DNA from: TMED27 sp041397865
GTDB taxonomy: Bacteria; Pseudomonadota; Alphaproteobacteria; Micavibrionales; Micavibrionaceae
Direction: 5' to 3'
Length of the DNA stretch: 64,000 bases
Assembly: GCA_041397865.1 (NCBI GenBank)
Contig: JAWKVT010000001.1
Span: forward strand, 1,178,001 to 1,242,000
How positions within the stretch are numbered: the stretch's first letter is position 1; each line of letters begins with the position of its first letter. Shown piece by piece: positions 52,689 through 61,770 of the stretch. A program made the translations under genes and the position numbers. Under the pieces are notes generated by a model, which saw only the letters and a program-made list of their open reading frames with translations, was not told where the DNA came from and did no database searches.

Positions 52689-53987
52689 ATGTTTAAAACT
52701 TTAGAGAAAATAGCTGTTGAATATCCTGATAAGGTCGCTTTGCATGATGAGCTGCAATCCGTTTTTTACGGTGATCTGAAGCAGGAAATCCAAAAGCGCA
52801 TGGACGCACTACATGACGTTTCGGTTTTAGGACTGACACTGGACAATAGTATAGATTGGATTTTGTGGGATTTAGCGGCCTTAAAAGCTAAAATTCCATG
52901 CGTTCCTGTTCCCCCGTTTTTCTCTCACGAACAAGTGTCTCATCTCCTCCCATCTGCCGGTGTTACGCATCTCCTGTCCCCCGAAGGATTGCGTGATACC
53001 GGCATAAGGAGAGAGGCTTCTTTGCCGAACGGTACGGCCAAAGTAACATTTACCTCTGGTACGACCGGCACGCCCAAAGGTGTTTGCCTTTCGCAAGAAG
53101 GTTTGGAACAGGTTGCTCGCTCGATTGTCGAAGTTCTTGGCGCAAAGCTTGCCGATAAACACCTCTCCGTTTTGCCGTTAGCTGTGCTGCTGGAAAATGT
53201 CGCCGGCGTTTATGCCACCCTGATGGCAGGCGGCAGTGTTTACGTGCCTTCACTTAAAAAGACCGGTTTTGCCAACCCATTTGAACCGGATTTTGCAACG
53301 CTCTCAAAGTATATGAGCAAACATGAAATCACATCAGCCATTTTAGTTCCCGAGCTGTTACGTGGCCTGATGAGCACCCGGCCCAATCTTCCGCATTTAA
53401 AGTTTGTGGCCGTCGGCGGGGCTAAAATATCCCCCTCTCTCATATCCGCTGCCCGTAAAATGGGTCTGCCGGTTTATGAAGGTTATGGCCTAAGTGAATG
53501 CGCGTCTGTTGTTTCACTCAATACACCAAAAAATGACAGATTGGGCAGCGCAGGTAAAATTCTGCCTCATATTAAATTGATCGAAAATGAAGGTGAGATT
53601 GTCATTAAAGATCCGGCTTTTCTGGGTTATCTCAGTGATACGCACCGGGGCGAATTTGCAACCGGCGATCTCGGGCATGTGCATGAAGACGGTTTTCTTT
53701 ACATCGACGGGCGTAAGAAGAATGTCCTGATCACTTCTTATGGCCGCAATATCTCACCGGAATGGGTGGAGGCTGCATTGCTGGCCCAGCCTGAAATTAT
53801 GAGCGTTGTAATTTACGGCGATGCTCAACCCTTTTTAAGCGCGGATATCGTTCCAGCCTCTTTAAAAGCCGATATTGCAAGCGCTGTGCAGCGCGCCAAT
53901 GCGGAATTGCCGGATTACGCCCGTATCAAAGATTTTCAAATTATAACAAAGGAGAAATCTCATGAACTTTTACGATCAACTGGTTAA
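52689..53987 (+). CDS. AMP-dependent acyl-CoA synthetase/ligase
   Basis: 432 residues, shorter than usual acyl-CoA synthetases (about 550). P-loop TFTSGTTGTPKGVCLS, GYGLSECASVVS, FATGDLGHVHEDGFLYIDGRKKNVLITSYGRN and a short C-terminal domain ending KEKSHELL. The small C-terminal part may not make a full thioesterification domain. It adenylates a carboxylic acid and probably passes an acyl chain to a carrier or to the next enzymes. Its end overlaps the next gene by 26 bases. Confidence 0.85.
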   Translation: MFKTLEKIAVEYPDKVALHDELQSVFYGDLKQEIQKRMDALHDVSVLGLTLDNSIDWILWDLAALKAKIPCVPVPPFFSHEQVSHLLPSAGVTHLLSPEGLRDTGIRREASLPNGTAKVTFTSGTTGTPKGVCLSQEGLEQVARSIVEVLGAKLADKHLSVLPLAVLLENVAGVYATLMAGGSVYVPSLKKTGFANPFEPDFATLSKYMSKHEITSAILVPELLRGLMSTRPNLPHLKFVAVGGAKISPSLISAARKMGLPVYEGYGLSECASVVSLNTPKNDRLGSAGKILPHIKLIENEGEIVIKDPAFLGYLSDTHRGEFATGDLGHVHEDGFLYIDGRKKNVLITSYGRNISPEWVEAALLAQPEIMSVVIYGDAQPFLSADIVPASLKADIASAVQRANAELPDYARIKDFQIITKEKSHELLRSTG

Positions 53988-54633
53988 AGCAACCGAAGCT
54001 GCGCGGCAGGAACTCTATACCGTCCCGCAATTAACGGACGGTATGCAGGGAAATATCTCGAAAGAGACATACATCGCCTACCTCACTGAGGCTTATCATC
54101 ATGTTTCACACACAGTTCCTTTCCTGATGACGATGGGATCGAAAATTCCGCAGGTCAAAAAATGGATGCATAAAGCCATTATCGAGTATCAGGAAGAAGA
54201 AGTCGGCCATGAAGAATGGATCTTGAATGATATTGAGGCTGCGGGCGGTGATAAAGAAACTGCGCGAAACTCAACACCGAATTTAGAGACACAACTGCTG
54301 ATCGCCTATAATTACGACTATATCACCCGTAAAAATCCGGTCGGCTTCTTTGGCATGGTGTTTATGCTGGAAAGCACTTCAACACAAATCGCCAACAAGG
54401 GTGCGGATGCCGTAAAACAAAAACTCGGCTTGCCAAAGAAAGCCTTTTCCTATCTCTATTCTCACGGCGAGTTGGATATCTCTCACATGAAGTTCTTTGA
54501 GGAAACCGTGAACAAAATCACCGATCACGAAGATCAGAAAGCCATTATCGAAGTCGCACAAAATACATTCCGGCTGTTTGCCAATGTCCTGCGCGCCATT
54601 CCACATGAGGGAGGATTAAAACATGCCGCTTAA
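53962..54633 (+). CDS. TenA/HDO-like iron-containing redox enzyme
   Basis: 223 residues; start at ATG 53962 with AAGGAG nine bases before. All-helical heme-oxygenase-like fold; metal-ligand candidates in EYQEEEVGHEEWILNDIEAAGG near residue 75, HVSHTVP and HGELDISHMKFF near 170. The family includes UndA-type di-iron oxidases that act on fatty acids and PqqC-like oxidases, as well as TenA. The neighbouring ligase and SDR suggest oxidation of an activated acyl or amino-acyl chain, but the substrate is not known. Confidence 0.78.
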   Translation: MNFYDQLVKATEAARQELYTVPQLTDGMQGNISKETYIAYLTEAYHHVSHTVPFLMTMGSKIPQVKKWMHKAIIEYQEEEVGHEEWILNDIEAAGGDKETARNSTPNLETQLLIAYNYDYITRKNPVGFFGMVFMLESTSTQIANKGADAVKQKLGLPKKAFSYLYSHGELDISHMKFFEETVNKITDHEDQKAIIEVAQNTFRLFANVLRAIPHEGGLKHAA

Positions 54634-55372
54634 AGGAAAGACTGTTTACATCACCGGTGGCACGGGCGGCATCGGCACGCCGCTTGTCCAGCACTTGCAG
54701 GACGCAGGCGCAAAGGTAATCGCCTATGACATCGAAAAAGAAGGCGACTTGATCGCCAATCTGGATAAGGTCTGCGCCTATCTACAAAAAAACACGCCGG
54801 ATATTCTGATCAACATGGCCGGGTATAACGTTTTGGATTACTGCGAAAACCAGAACCTTCAGGCGATTGTCGATCTCAATATGATGGTGCCGATACGCCT
54901 GAGCCAGGCTGTACTGCCCGGCATGAAGGCCCGCAATTCCGGCCAGATCGTCAATATGGGATCAATGACCGCGCTTATCCCATTGCCGCACCTTACGGGC
55001 TATGTTGCCGCCAAGGCAGGCTTGAAAGGCTTTAACGATGCCCTGCGCCGGGAACTGGGCGGCACGAATGTCAGACTCACCCATATCGCGCCGCGCGCCG
55101 TTAAGACGCTCATGAATTCGGGCGTAAAGGCAGAAGTGAATGAACGCACAAAGGTCAAATACGATGAGCCTGCCGATGTAGCACGCTGGATATTTGAGGC
55201 TATTGTAGCACAAAAACCGGATGTGCGCTTTGGCTGGCCGGAACGGTTCTTTGCTTTTATGCATGCCAACTTCCCTTCTGTCATTGATAACGGCTTACAG
55301 AAAAACCGACGGATCGGCGAAGAAGCGCTGGACGCCGAGAAAAAACGAAACCAAAATGCGGAGGCCGCATGA
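54623..55372 (+). CDS. Short-chain dehydrogenase/reductase
   Basis: 249 residues. Rossmann motif YITGGTGGIGTPLVQ, NMAG, NMGSMTALIP and the catalytic Y-x3-K in GYVAAKAGLKGF. A C-terminal extension (ERFFAFMHANFPSVID) is typical of SDRs acting on bulky lipid substrates. It overlaps the oxidase gene by 11 bases. It likely reduces or oxidises the product of the previous enzyme. Confidence 0.9.
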   Translation: MPLKGKTVYITGGTGGIGTPLVQHLQDAGAKVIAYDIEKEGDLIANLDKVCAYLQKNTPDILINMAGYNVLDYCENQNLQAIVDLNMMVPIRLSQAVLPGMKARNSGQIVNMGSMTALIPLPHLTGYVAAKAGLKGFNDALRRELGGTNVRLTHIAPRAVKTLMNSGVKAEVNERTKVKYDEPADVARWIFEAIVAQKPDVRFGWPERFFAFMHANFPSVIDNGLQKNRRIGEEALDAEKKRNQNAEAA

Positions 55373-55743
55373 AAACAGCAGACCTGATTATAACCGCGCT
55401 TTTCGGATTGTTCTGGCTGACCTTCGGCCTGAATAATTTTTTCCATGTCTTCCCGATACCGGAACCCTCGCAGGAAGGCGCAGCCTTTATGCAGGCTCTG
55501 GAAAACACCGGTTACGCCCTGCTGATTGTTTACGGCACGCAAATTATAACCGGCCTGTTGCTGCTTGTCCGGCTCTTTGTGCCGCTGGCCCTGCTTTTTC
55601 TGGCCCCGGTTATTGCCAATATCCTGCTTTACGATCTGTTTTCAAACCCATCCGGGGTTGTGATAGGCGGTGTTATAGCCGCGCTTTACGCCTTCTTGCT
55701 GCTACGGCACAGGCAGGTTTTTATGATTTTCCTGAAACCCTAA
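55369..55743 (+). CDS. Small DoxX-like membrane protein
   Basis: 124 residues with four predicted membrane helices (about 5-25, 48-70, 72-90, 95-118). The pattern resembles the DoxX/DUF family, including FGLNNFFHVFP and ALENTGYALLIVYGTQIITGLLLL. Overlaps the SDR stop by ATGA. Function unknown; DoxX-like proteins often accompany membrane redox steps. Confidence 0.65.
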   Translation: MKTADLIITALFGLFWLTFGLNNFFHVFPIPEPSQEGAAFMQALENTGYALLIVYGTQIITGLLLLVRLFVPLALLFLAPVIANILLYDLFSNPSGVVIGGVIAALYAFLLLRHRQVFMIFLKP

Positions 55744-55767
55744 CCAACCAGACATGAGGAGAAAACC

Positions 55768-56526
55768 ATGACCAGAAACACATTTATCGCACTTGCCGCA
55801 CTGGCCTTATCCAGTTTCGGCGGTTCCGCGTTTGCGGAGGATGCCTGGACGATGCGTACGCCGCAAAGCCAGCCAGTTCCGCAAGCGGTTGAAACCGCTG
55901 CCGGGATAATGACAGCCTCACCAATGGATCAGGATATTGCAGACTTACAAAAAGAATGGGCGCATATCAAATACCAGATGAGCAACGAGGATCAGCAGCT
56001 TGAGGCAATTCACAGACTTGAAGCACAAGCTGCGTCTGTGAGCGCCAAATACCCTGCCAATGCCGAACCAAAAATATGGGAGGGTATTATCCTTTCCACC
56101 GATGCCGGGATTGTAAAAGGTATATCCGCGCTAGGGAAAGTTAAAAAGGCCAAAGAACTGTTTGAAACATCCTTAAAACAAAACCCTACAGCTTTGGATG
56201 GTTCCGCACACACGTCTTTAGGTTCACTTTATTATCAGGTGCCCGGTTGGCCCGTTGCATTTGGCGATGATGAGGAAGCTGAAAAACATCTAAAACAGGC
56301 TTTGCGGTTGAACCCGAACGGCATTGACCCAAATTACTTCTATGGCGATTTTCTTTTGGAAGATGGCCGGTATTCTGAAGCCAAAACATATCTCAATCGT
56401 GCCTTGCAGGCTCCTGACCGGCCCAGCCGTCCTTTGGCTGATGCCGGGCGCAGACAGGAAATTAAGGCCGCCCTTGCGCAAATCGACCAAAAGATGAAGA
56501 ATAAAAACACATCTAAATATAACTAG
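55768..56526 (+). CDS. Periplasmic TPR-repeat protein (TRAP TatT-like)
   Basis: 252 residues; AGGAG lies before the ATG at 55768. Signal peptide ending AFA-EDA (about residue 23). Helical TPR-like repeats follow (AKELFETSLKQNPTALDGSAHTSLG, AEKHLKQALRLNPNGID, EDGRYSEAKTYLNRALQAPDRP). It resembles TRAP-transporter-associated TatT proteins. Probably binds partners or substrate in the periplasm. Confidence 0.7.
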   Translation: MTRNTFIALAALALSSFGGSAFAEDAWTMRTPQSQPVPQAVETAAGIMTASPMDQDIADLQKEWAHIKYQMSNEDQQLEAIHRLEAQAASVSAKYPANAEPKIWEGIILSTDAGIVKGISALGKVKKAKELFETSLKQNPTALDGSAHTSLGSLYYQVPGWPVAFGDDEEAEKHLKQALRLNPNGIDPNYFYGDFLLEDGRYSEAKTYLNRALQAPDRPSRPLADAGRRQEIKAALAQIDQKMKNKNTSKYN

Positions 56527-56541
56527 ACAAAGGAGGCTATC

Positions 56542-56940
56542 ATGGCTCTTAAATTTGAATACAAGTCTTTTACGGTTGAAACAAAGGGCCGCATTCTGCA
56601 CGGCGTTATCACCGGCAAGCTGGAAGCCGAAGATTACGATCTTCTGGTGCCCGAAGCCGAGCGCCTGATCAATGAGCACGACAAGATCAGGATTATAGCT
56701 GAACTGGTTGACTTTGAGGGCTGGAGCGCGGGCGCGTTATGGGAGGAATGCAAACTCGCCTACCATCACCTCAAGGATATCGAGCGCATGGCCGTTGTCG
56801 GCGACAAAGCCTGGGAAAAAGGCATGACCGCCTTCGTTAAACCGTTTGTTGGCGCAAAACTAAAATATTTTGATGCATCCGAACGACAAAAAGCGATTGA
56901 CTGGATACAAGAAGACATAGCAAGCAGCAAAGCAGCTTGA
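56542..56940 (+). CDS. SpoIIAA-like (PF11964-type) STAS-related protein
   Basis: 132 residues. Family pattern GVITGKLEAEDYDLLVPEAERLINEHDKIRIIAELVDFEGWSAGALWEE with MAVVGDKAWEKGMTAFVKPFVGAKLKYF near the C-terminus. The family has a STAS-like fold and often binds or regulates membrane-associated partners. Preceded by AGGAGG (56531-56536). Confidence 0.85.
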   Translation: MALKFEYKSFTVETKGRILHGVITGKLEAEDYDLLVPEAERLINEHDKIRIIAELVDFEGWSAGALWEECKLAYHHLKDIERMAVVGDKAWEKGMTAFVKPFVGAKLKYFDASERQKAIDWIQEDIASSKAA

Positions 56941-56943
56941 TGA

Positions 56944-57525
56944 ATGTCGATAAAAGGCCTGTTCAAACATGAAACACGGCGGGAGGGACTCTATAAATTC
57001 CTCCTGCTTCTTGCGGTTCTACTCGGGTATTTCGGATATCTCAGCCTTAAATATGATCTGGCGACAGGCGGCCTCGTTTCTGTGCTGACATGGAGCTTTT
57101 TTGTTTTGTGCACACCGATCGCCGATGCCGGATTCCTATTGGATTTTCCAGTGCGTCTGATTACCGGCCTGCGTATGTTTTTCTCGGAAATGATTGTCTG
57201 GGCCATCTCCATCAGCCTGAACCTGGTCACACTTCATTTTGCTCCGGACGCCTACGATAAAACCTTTGTCACATCTCTCTTCCATAAAATCCTGACAACC
57301 CCTTGGCCGTATTGGAGTATTATTTTTCTGTGCGCCGCCGGAACGTTTTTATCCGTGCGTTTTGGAGATGAAATGATGGACGTGGTCGCGCATAAGGATC
57401 GCTCCTTTCATCATAAACACGGCTTCAAACATCAACTGATGATCATGGTGGCTCTTTTTATACTGATTATATGGGCTTATTATCATTTGATAGAAACATT
57501 GGGGGTTGAAATACCGTTCGGATGA
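56944..57525 (+). CDS. Four-helix membrane protein of unknown function
   Basis: 193 residues; starts three bases after the previous stop. Hydrophobic segments at about 18-36, 45-68, 78-98, 118-138 and 165-183. Histidine-rich loop HKDRSFHHKHGFKHQ (about 151-165) is the most distinctive feature and could bind metal. No family recognised. It overlaps the response regulator by ATGA, so it may be sensed or regulated with it. Confidence 0.65.
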   Translation: MSIKGLFKHETRREGLYKFLLLLAVLLGYFGYLSLKYDLATGGLVSVLTWSFFVLCTPIADAGFLLDFPVRLITGLRMFFSEMIVWAISISLNLVTLHFAPDAYDKTFVTSLFHKILTTPWPYWSIIFLCAAGTFLSVRFGDEMMDVVAHKDRSFHHKHGFKHQLMIMVALFILIIWAYYHLIETLGVEIPFG

Positions 57526-58178
57526 GAGTTTTGCTGGTTGAAGACGATGTGATGTTGGGCAGAGCCACAGCAGAGGGCCTCAAAACCTCATTCGCCGTGG
57601 ATTGGTGCGAAGCAGCAGAAGATGCCTCAACAGCCCTGAAAACTACGCCCTATGATCTGGTCATCCTGGATATTAACCTGCCGGGGCAATCGGGCCTTGA
57701 GTTGCTAAAAGATCTGCGCGCCGCGAACGACGACCGGCCCGTTTTGTTTCTCACTGCATGCGACACACTCCCACAACGCATAGAAGGCTTGAACGCAGGG
57801 GCAGATGACTATCTGGTCAAACCTTTTGATTTGGACGAACTCATTGCACGAGCTTCTGCACTTATTCGGCGTTCGCAAGGCAGGGCAAATCCTGAAATTA
57901 AGTGCGGTAATGTAACCTATGACCCAGCGGCAAAACAGACCAGACTTAAAGGCAAGCCAGTGAAACTATCAGGCCGGGAGCTGGCTGTTCTAGAACTTTT
58001 GATGACCAATGCAGGCCGCGTCATGAGCAAAACCCAGATTGAAGAGCATATCTATGACTGGGATAGTGGGGATATTGAAAGCAATACGATTGAGGTTCAC
58101 ATATCCGCCTTACGCCGCAAGCTCGACAAAGATTTAATCAAGACAATCCGTGGTGTCGGCTATATGGTTGAGAAATGA
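57522..58178 (+). CDS. OmpR-family response regulator (QseB/PmrA-like)
   Basis: 218 residues. Receiver: VEDD near the N-terminus, phospho-acceptor Asp in LVILDINLPGQSG near residue 51 and Lys in YLVKPFDLDEL. Winged-helix output domain: VKLSGRELAVLELLMTNAGRVMSKTQIEEHIYDW...NTIEVHISALRRKL. ATGA-coupled to both neighbours. Its likely site is the CTTCAG direct repeat 6 kb upstream that heads the operon. Confidence 0.93.
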   Translation: MRVLLVEDDVMLGRATAEGLKTSFAVDWCEAAEDASTALKTTPYDLVILDINLPGQSGLELLKDLRAANDDRPVLFLTACDTLPQRIEGLNAGADDYLVKPFDLDELIARASALIRRSQGRANPEIKCGNVTYDPAAKQTRLKGKPVKLSGRELAVLELLMTNAGRVMSKTQIEEHIYDWDSGDIESNTIEVHISALRRKLDKDLIKTIRGVGYMVEK

Positions 58179-59512
58179 ACAATTATTCTCTGCGCCGCCG
58201 ACTTATTTTATGGATTAGCTTGCCCATTCTCTGCGCAACCTTGTTGGCTGTATTCACCAGCTATCTCTTTGCCCGCTATGAAATTGAAGAAGTTTATGAT
58301 GCACAGCTCGTGCATTCTGCCAAGGTACTATTACAGCTTACTCAACATGAAATCATGGAAGATGAAGATTTTGATCTGGGACTTGAAAACCCTGATCTTC
58401 AGCACAAGTACGAACGTAATTTGGGATTTCGCATATGGGTAAATAATGAGATTATCACACAATCCGAAAACAGCAGAAAATTCTCAGATTTTGAAGCCCC
58501 ACCAGGATTTTCCAATCAAAGTGTAGCTGATCACGAATGGCGGTTTTTTGTATTTATTAACCCCGCCAACAAAATAAAAATCGAAGTCTCAGAGCGATAT
58601 GACATTCGTTATGAGCTAATTTTCCAGCTTATGATATCGCTCATCCTTCCGGCACTCACGTTTTTACCTGTGATTTTTGTGATTATCTGGATTGGCGTGC
58701 GTCAAGTTCTAAAACCCGTTGTCAAAATCTCGGCTATGGTCGATAAGCGTGGCAGTAGCGATCTCTCCCCGATACATACAGATAAAACGCCGCAAGAAAT
58801 TACGCCGCTCCTACAGGCTCTAAACCGTTTGTTTACGCGTCTTGAAAAAAGCTTTATCAGAGAACGTGAATTTACAGACAATGCAGCGCATGAATTGCGC
58901 ACGCCGCTGGCAGCAATGAAAACACAAACACAGGTCTTACTCAAAAAGGCACAGGCCATACCGGATTGCAAGGAAGGGCTGGACAACCTTCATGCATCCA
59001 TTGATCGTGCAGCCAATATGGTTGAGCAACTTTTGAACTTCTCACGCTTACAAGCCGATCAAATTGAATTTGAAGGTATTGATTTATCTTTGTTAGCTCA
59101 CGAAGTTTTAAAAGAGATATCGCCCCTAGCCATTAAAAAGAAAGTCAATCTTGAAGCCAATATCAGCCACAACATTGCTGTAAAGGGAAACAAGAATGCA
59201 CTTTCCATCATGCTCCGCAATCTGATTGACAATGCGATTAAATTCACCCCTCCCGGCGGAAAGATCAAGGTTGCTGTTCTGAATGACAAGAACAAAGTCG
59301 TTATCAAAATTTCTGATACAGGGGTAGGTATATCGGACAGTGAAAAAGACAAAGTGTTCGAACGGTTTTATCGCGTACAAAAAAACAAGCAAGGTAGTGG
59401 GCTTGGGTTAGCCATGACCAAATGGGTTTGTGATCTGCATGGCGCAGAGATTGTGCTAAGCGACAATACACCAAGCGGCCTCATCGTTAACATTAGCATG
59501 GGAAATGCTTAA
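58175..59512 (+). CDS. Sensor histidine kinase (QseC/PmrB-like)
   Basis: 445 residues. Two membrane helices (about 9-33 and 152-178) enclose a periplasmic sensor of about 120 residues. HAMP-like linker, then HisKA with the phospho-acceptor in FTDNAAHELRTPLAAMKTQ, and HATPase motifs NLIDNAIKFTPPGG, ISDTGVGI and GSGLGLAMTKW. Partner of the preceding regulator. It senses an unknown periplasmic or membrane cue and would phosphorylate it. Confidence 0.93.
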   Translation: MNNYSLRRRLILWISLPILCATLLAVFTSYLFARYEIEEVYDAQLVHSAKVLLQLTQHEIMEDEDFDLGLENPDLQHKYERNLGFRIWVNNEIITQSENSRKFSDFEAPPGFSNQSVADHEWRFFVFINPANKIKIEVSERYDIRYELIFQLMISLILPALTFLPVIFVIIWIGVRQVLKPVVKISAMVDKRGSSDLSPIHTDKTPQEITPLLQALNRLFTRLEKSFIREREFTDNAAHELRTPLAAMKTQTQVLLKKAQAIPDCKEGLDNLHASIDRAANMVEQLLNFSRLQADQIEFEGIDLSLLAHEVLKEISPLAIKKKVNLEANISHNIAVKGNKNALSIMLRNLIDNAIKFTPPGGKIKVAVLNDKNKVVIKISDTGVGISDSEKDKVFERFYRVQKNKQGSGLGLAMTKWVCDLHGAEIVLSDNTPSGLIVNISMGNA

Positions 59513-59599
59513 TGCGTTGGGTATTGATGTTTGAAATTTAACCAAAAAAGTAGCCCCAAGGTAGCCTCGGCCTTAAATATGAGCTTTGCGAAACCACAG

Positions 59600-60185
59600 T
59601 GACCTGCCCCGCATAGTGGTACCAGTTCCAGAGTTAGTCACTGGTTTTGTTTCAATGCGTTAGCCATGTGATATGGCTAAAGCGCAGCGTAAGGCATATC
59701 ACATGGCTTTGGCAAGATCGTTTGTGGTGCCGGTGGTCTGTATCCAAGCGCGCTATGTGGCCGCTTGGTATTATAATGCACCCGCCAACGCTTGATCAGA
59801 ACTTGCGCTCCTTGCAACGTATCGAACAGCTCCCGATCCAGAAGCTCGTCCCTGGGTTTACCGTTAAAGCTTTCATTATAGCCATTCTCCCATGGGCTGC
59901 CCGGTTTGATATAAGTCGGCTTCACCTCCATCTTTTCCAGCCAGCTTCTTACAACTGTGGCCGTAAACTCGCTGCCGTTATCACTGCGGATGTAATCGGG
60001 AATGCCGCGATCAATAAATAGATTCTCGAGCGTTTCCAACACATCGCCGCTCTTGAGCTTTCTTTTTGTTATAATAGCCAGGCATTCGCGGCTATATTCA
60101 TCAATAATCGTTAGCATCCTGAAAGCTCGTCCATCTTTGGTGCGAGCATGCACAAAGTCATACGCCCAGAGCCGTTCGATGAATA
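59600..60185 (-). mobile_element. IS3-family remnant
   Basis: The left boundary TGACCTGCCCC at 59600 is typical of an IS3-family inverted repeat end. The transposase fragment lies on the minus strand. Past about 60185 the frame stops and no second terminal repeat is visible, so the other half of the element is lost. Confidence 0.75.
59677..60153 (-). pseudogene. IS3-family transposase OrfB fragment (rve core)
   Basis: 158 residues. DDE integrase core with Asp in LTIIDEYSRECL, Asp in YIRSDNGSEFTA and Glu in GSPWENGYNESFNGKPRDELLD, then the C-terminal YNTKRPHSALGYRPPA. Upstream codons to about 60180 (IFIERLWAYDFV) belong to the same frame. The N-terminal half and OrfA are missing. Confidence 0.9.
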
Positions 60186-60319
60186 TCTTTCAAACACCGC
60201 TCAGTTCTAAGAAGTGGTCCTTATAATATAATCAATATTATTTAGTTAAGCTATATTACAGCTTTTAAAAAAAGAGGGGTTTATAATGTGGTGTGCTATT
60301 TTTTTAAGGGGAGGCACGC

Positions 60320-61108
60320 CTAAATTTTTTGATGCCATATGGGTTTGTCGATGAGGGGAGTTGAAGGGCTCGCGGTTTCCTGCGGGGTTATGATGCCAGC
60401 AATGTAGGCCAGCCGACCGGCTTCGATTGATTTGGCGAAGGCGGCGGCCATGGCGACAGGGTCGCCGGATTTGGCTACAGCGGTGTTGAGGAGAACGGCG
60501 TCGTAGCCCATTTCCATCACTTGCGTAGCGTGGGATGGCGCGCCGATACCGGCATCGACCACCAGTGTCTTATTGGGAAAGCGCTCGCGCAGGAGTTTGA
60601 GCGCGTAGGGGTTGTTCAGCCCGCGACCCGAACCGATGGGTGCGCCCCACGGCATGAGGGTTTTGCAGCCCGTGGCGATCAGTTTTTCCGCGAGAACGAG
60701 ATCGTCGGTCATATAGGGGAAAACTTCAAATCCCTTTTTGGTGAGTGTTTCGGTAGCTTCGAGCAGGCCGTAGGGGTCGGGCTGGAGGGTGTAATCATCA
60801 CCGATGATTTCGAGTTTGATCCAATTGGTTTCGAAAATTTCGCGGGCCATTTCGGCGGTGGTGATCGCTTCGGCGGCGCTGTGGCATCCGGCGGTGTTGG
60901 GCAGAACGGGGATGTCAAAACCCTTAATGATGTTCCAGAAATCCTGTCCCTTGCCGGCTTTACTTTCGCGCCGGAGTGAAACGGTGAGCAGGCCGGGGGC
61001 GGCGGCTTCTATGGACCTGCGTAAGGACTCGGGTGATGGATACCCGGCTGTGCCGAGGAACAGGCGGGATGTGAGGATTGTGTTACCAATATTTAAATTC
61101 TGGTTCAT
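60320..61108 (-). CDS. thiG: Thiazole synthase
   Basis: 262 residues. Family pattern TSRLFLGTAGYPSPESLRRSI, NTAGCHSAAEAITTAEMARE, the Schiff-base lysine in NWIKLEIIGDD and GCKTLMPWGAPIGSGRGLNN. VDAGIGAPSHATQVMEMGYDAVLLNTAVAKS follows. It makes the thiazole moiety of thiamine from deoxyxylulose-5-P, dehydroglycine (from ThiO) and ThiS thiocarboxylate. Last gene of the thi operon, directly abutting the GNAT gene stop. Confidence 0.95.
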   Translation of the reverse strand: MNQNLNIGNTILTSRLFLGTAGYPSPESLRRSIEAAAPGLLTVSLRRESKAGKGQDFWNIIKGFDIPVLPNTAGCHSAAEAITTAEMAREIFETNWIKLEIIGDDYTLQPDPYGLLEATETLTKKGFEVFPYMTDDLVLAEKLIATGCKTLMPWGAPIGSGRGLNNPYALKLLRERFPNKTLVVDAGIGAPSHATQVMEMGYDAVLLNTAVAKSGDPVAMAAAFAKSIEAGRLAYIAGIITPQETASPSTPLIDKPIWHQKI

Positions 61109-61573
61109 TTATTTTACGTCCGTATCTGTATAAACAATTTGCCGGGTATTTATCATTCCAAGTTTTTCATAGGCTTTTTGTGCGGGTTTATTATTTTCGT
61201 CAGTGTATAAGTTGAGGCCGATAACATTTTCAGATTTTTGTGCTTGTTTTTTTATGTGGGAGTACATTGCTTTGTAAACGCCTTGCCTACGATATTTGGG
61301 ATCAACATAAACGCTGTGTATCCACCAACGATAACCGTTTTTATAATCGCTCCATTCTTTTTGAATCATTAAAGAACCTATAATTTTATGGTTACTTTCA
61401 GCTACATAGTAGACTCCTGATTCCGGTGTTTTCAAAAAAGATTGTACTGCTTCCAAAACTTTGTTTTTACAAAGTGTTTCGTTTGATCCCTCTAAGGCTA
61501 CGTTTAATACATTTTGCGCAATTACTTTTATGTCATTTTCTTTGGCTTTTCTGATTTTTAAATCCATTTTCAT
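61109..61573 (-). CDS. GNAT acetyltransferase inserted in the thi operon
   Basis: 154 residues. GNAT fold: IRKAKENDIKVIAQNVLN, WWIHSVYVDPKYRRQGVYKAMYSHIKKQ (acetyl-CoA loop RRQGVY) and NLYTDENNKPAQKAYEKLGM. Overlaps thiS by ATGA and abuts thiG. It is more A/T-rich than the thi genes around it, so it may be a later insertion into the operon. Substrate unknown. Confidence 0.85.
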   Translation of the reverse strand: MKMDLKIRKAKENDIKVIAQNVLNVALEGSNETLCKNKVLEAVQSFLKTPESGVYYVAESNHKIIGSLMIQKEWSDYKNGYRWWIHSVYVDPKYRRQGVYKAMYSHIKKQAQKSENVIGLNLYTDENNKPAQKAYEKLGMINTRQIVYTDTDVK

Positions 61574-61770
61574 CCCCCCTGCATGGGAGCGACGATTTCT
61601 ATTGAATCGCCGTCTTCGATGAAAATCTGGGTGTAGTTACCTTTGGGGATGACGTTGCCGTTATGGGCTACGGCGATCATCATGCCTATTAACTCTTCTT
61701 GGGCGAGGATATCGTAGAGGTTCAGGGGCGCTTCGAAGGTTTTAGGCTGCCCGTTGATTGTGATTTTCAT
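61570..61770 (-). CDS. thiS: Sulfur carrier protein ThiS
   Basis: 66 residues from the ATG at 61770 (AGGA seven bases upstream); an ATG one codon earlier is possible. Ubiquitin-like fold with MKITINGQPKTFEAP and the essential C-terminal Gly-Gly (APMQGG). Its start lies inside the last codons of thiO, giving a 29-base overlap. It carries sulfur as a thiocarboxylate to ThiG. Confidence 0.92.
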   Translation of the reverse strand: MKITINGQPKTFEAPLNLYDILAQEELIGMMIAVAHNGNVIPKGNYTQIFIEDGDSIEIVAPMQGG

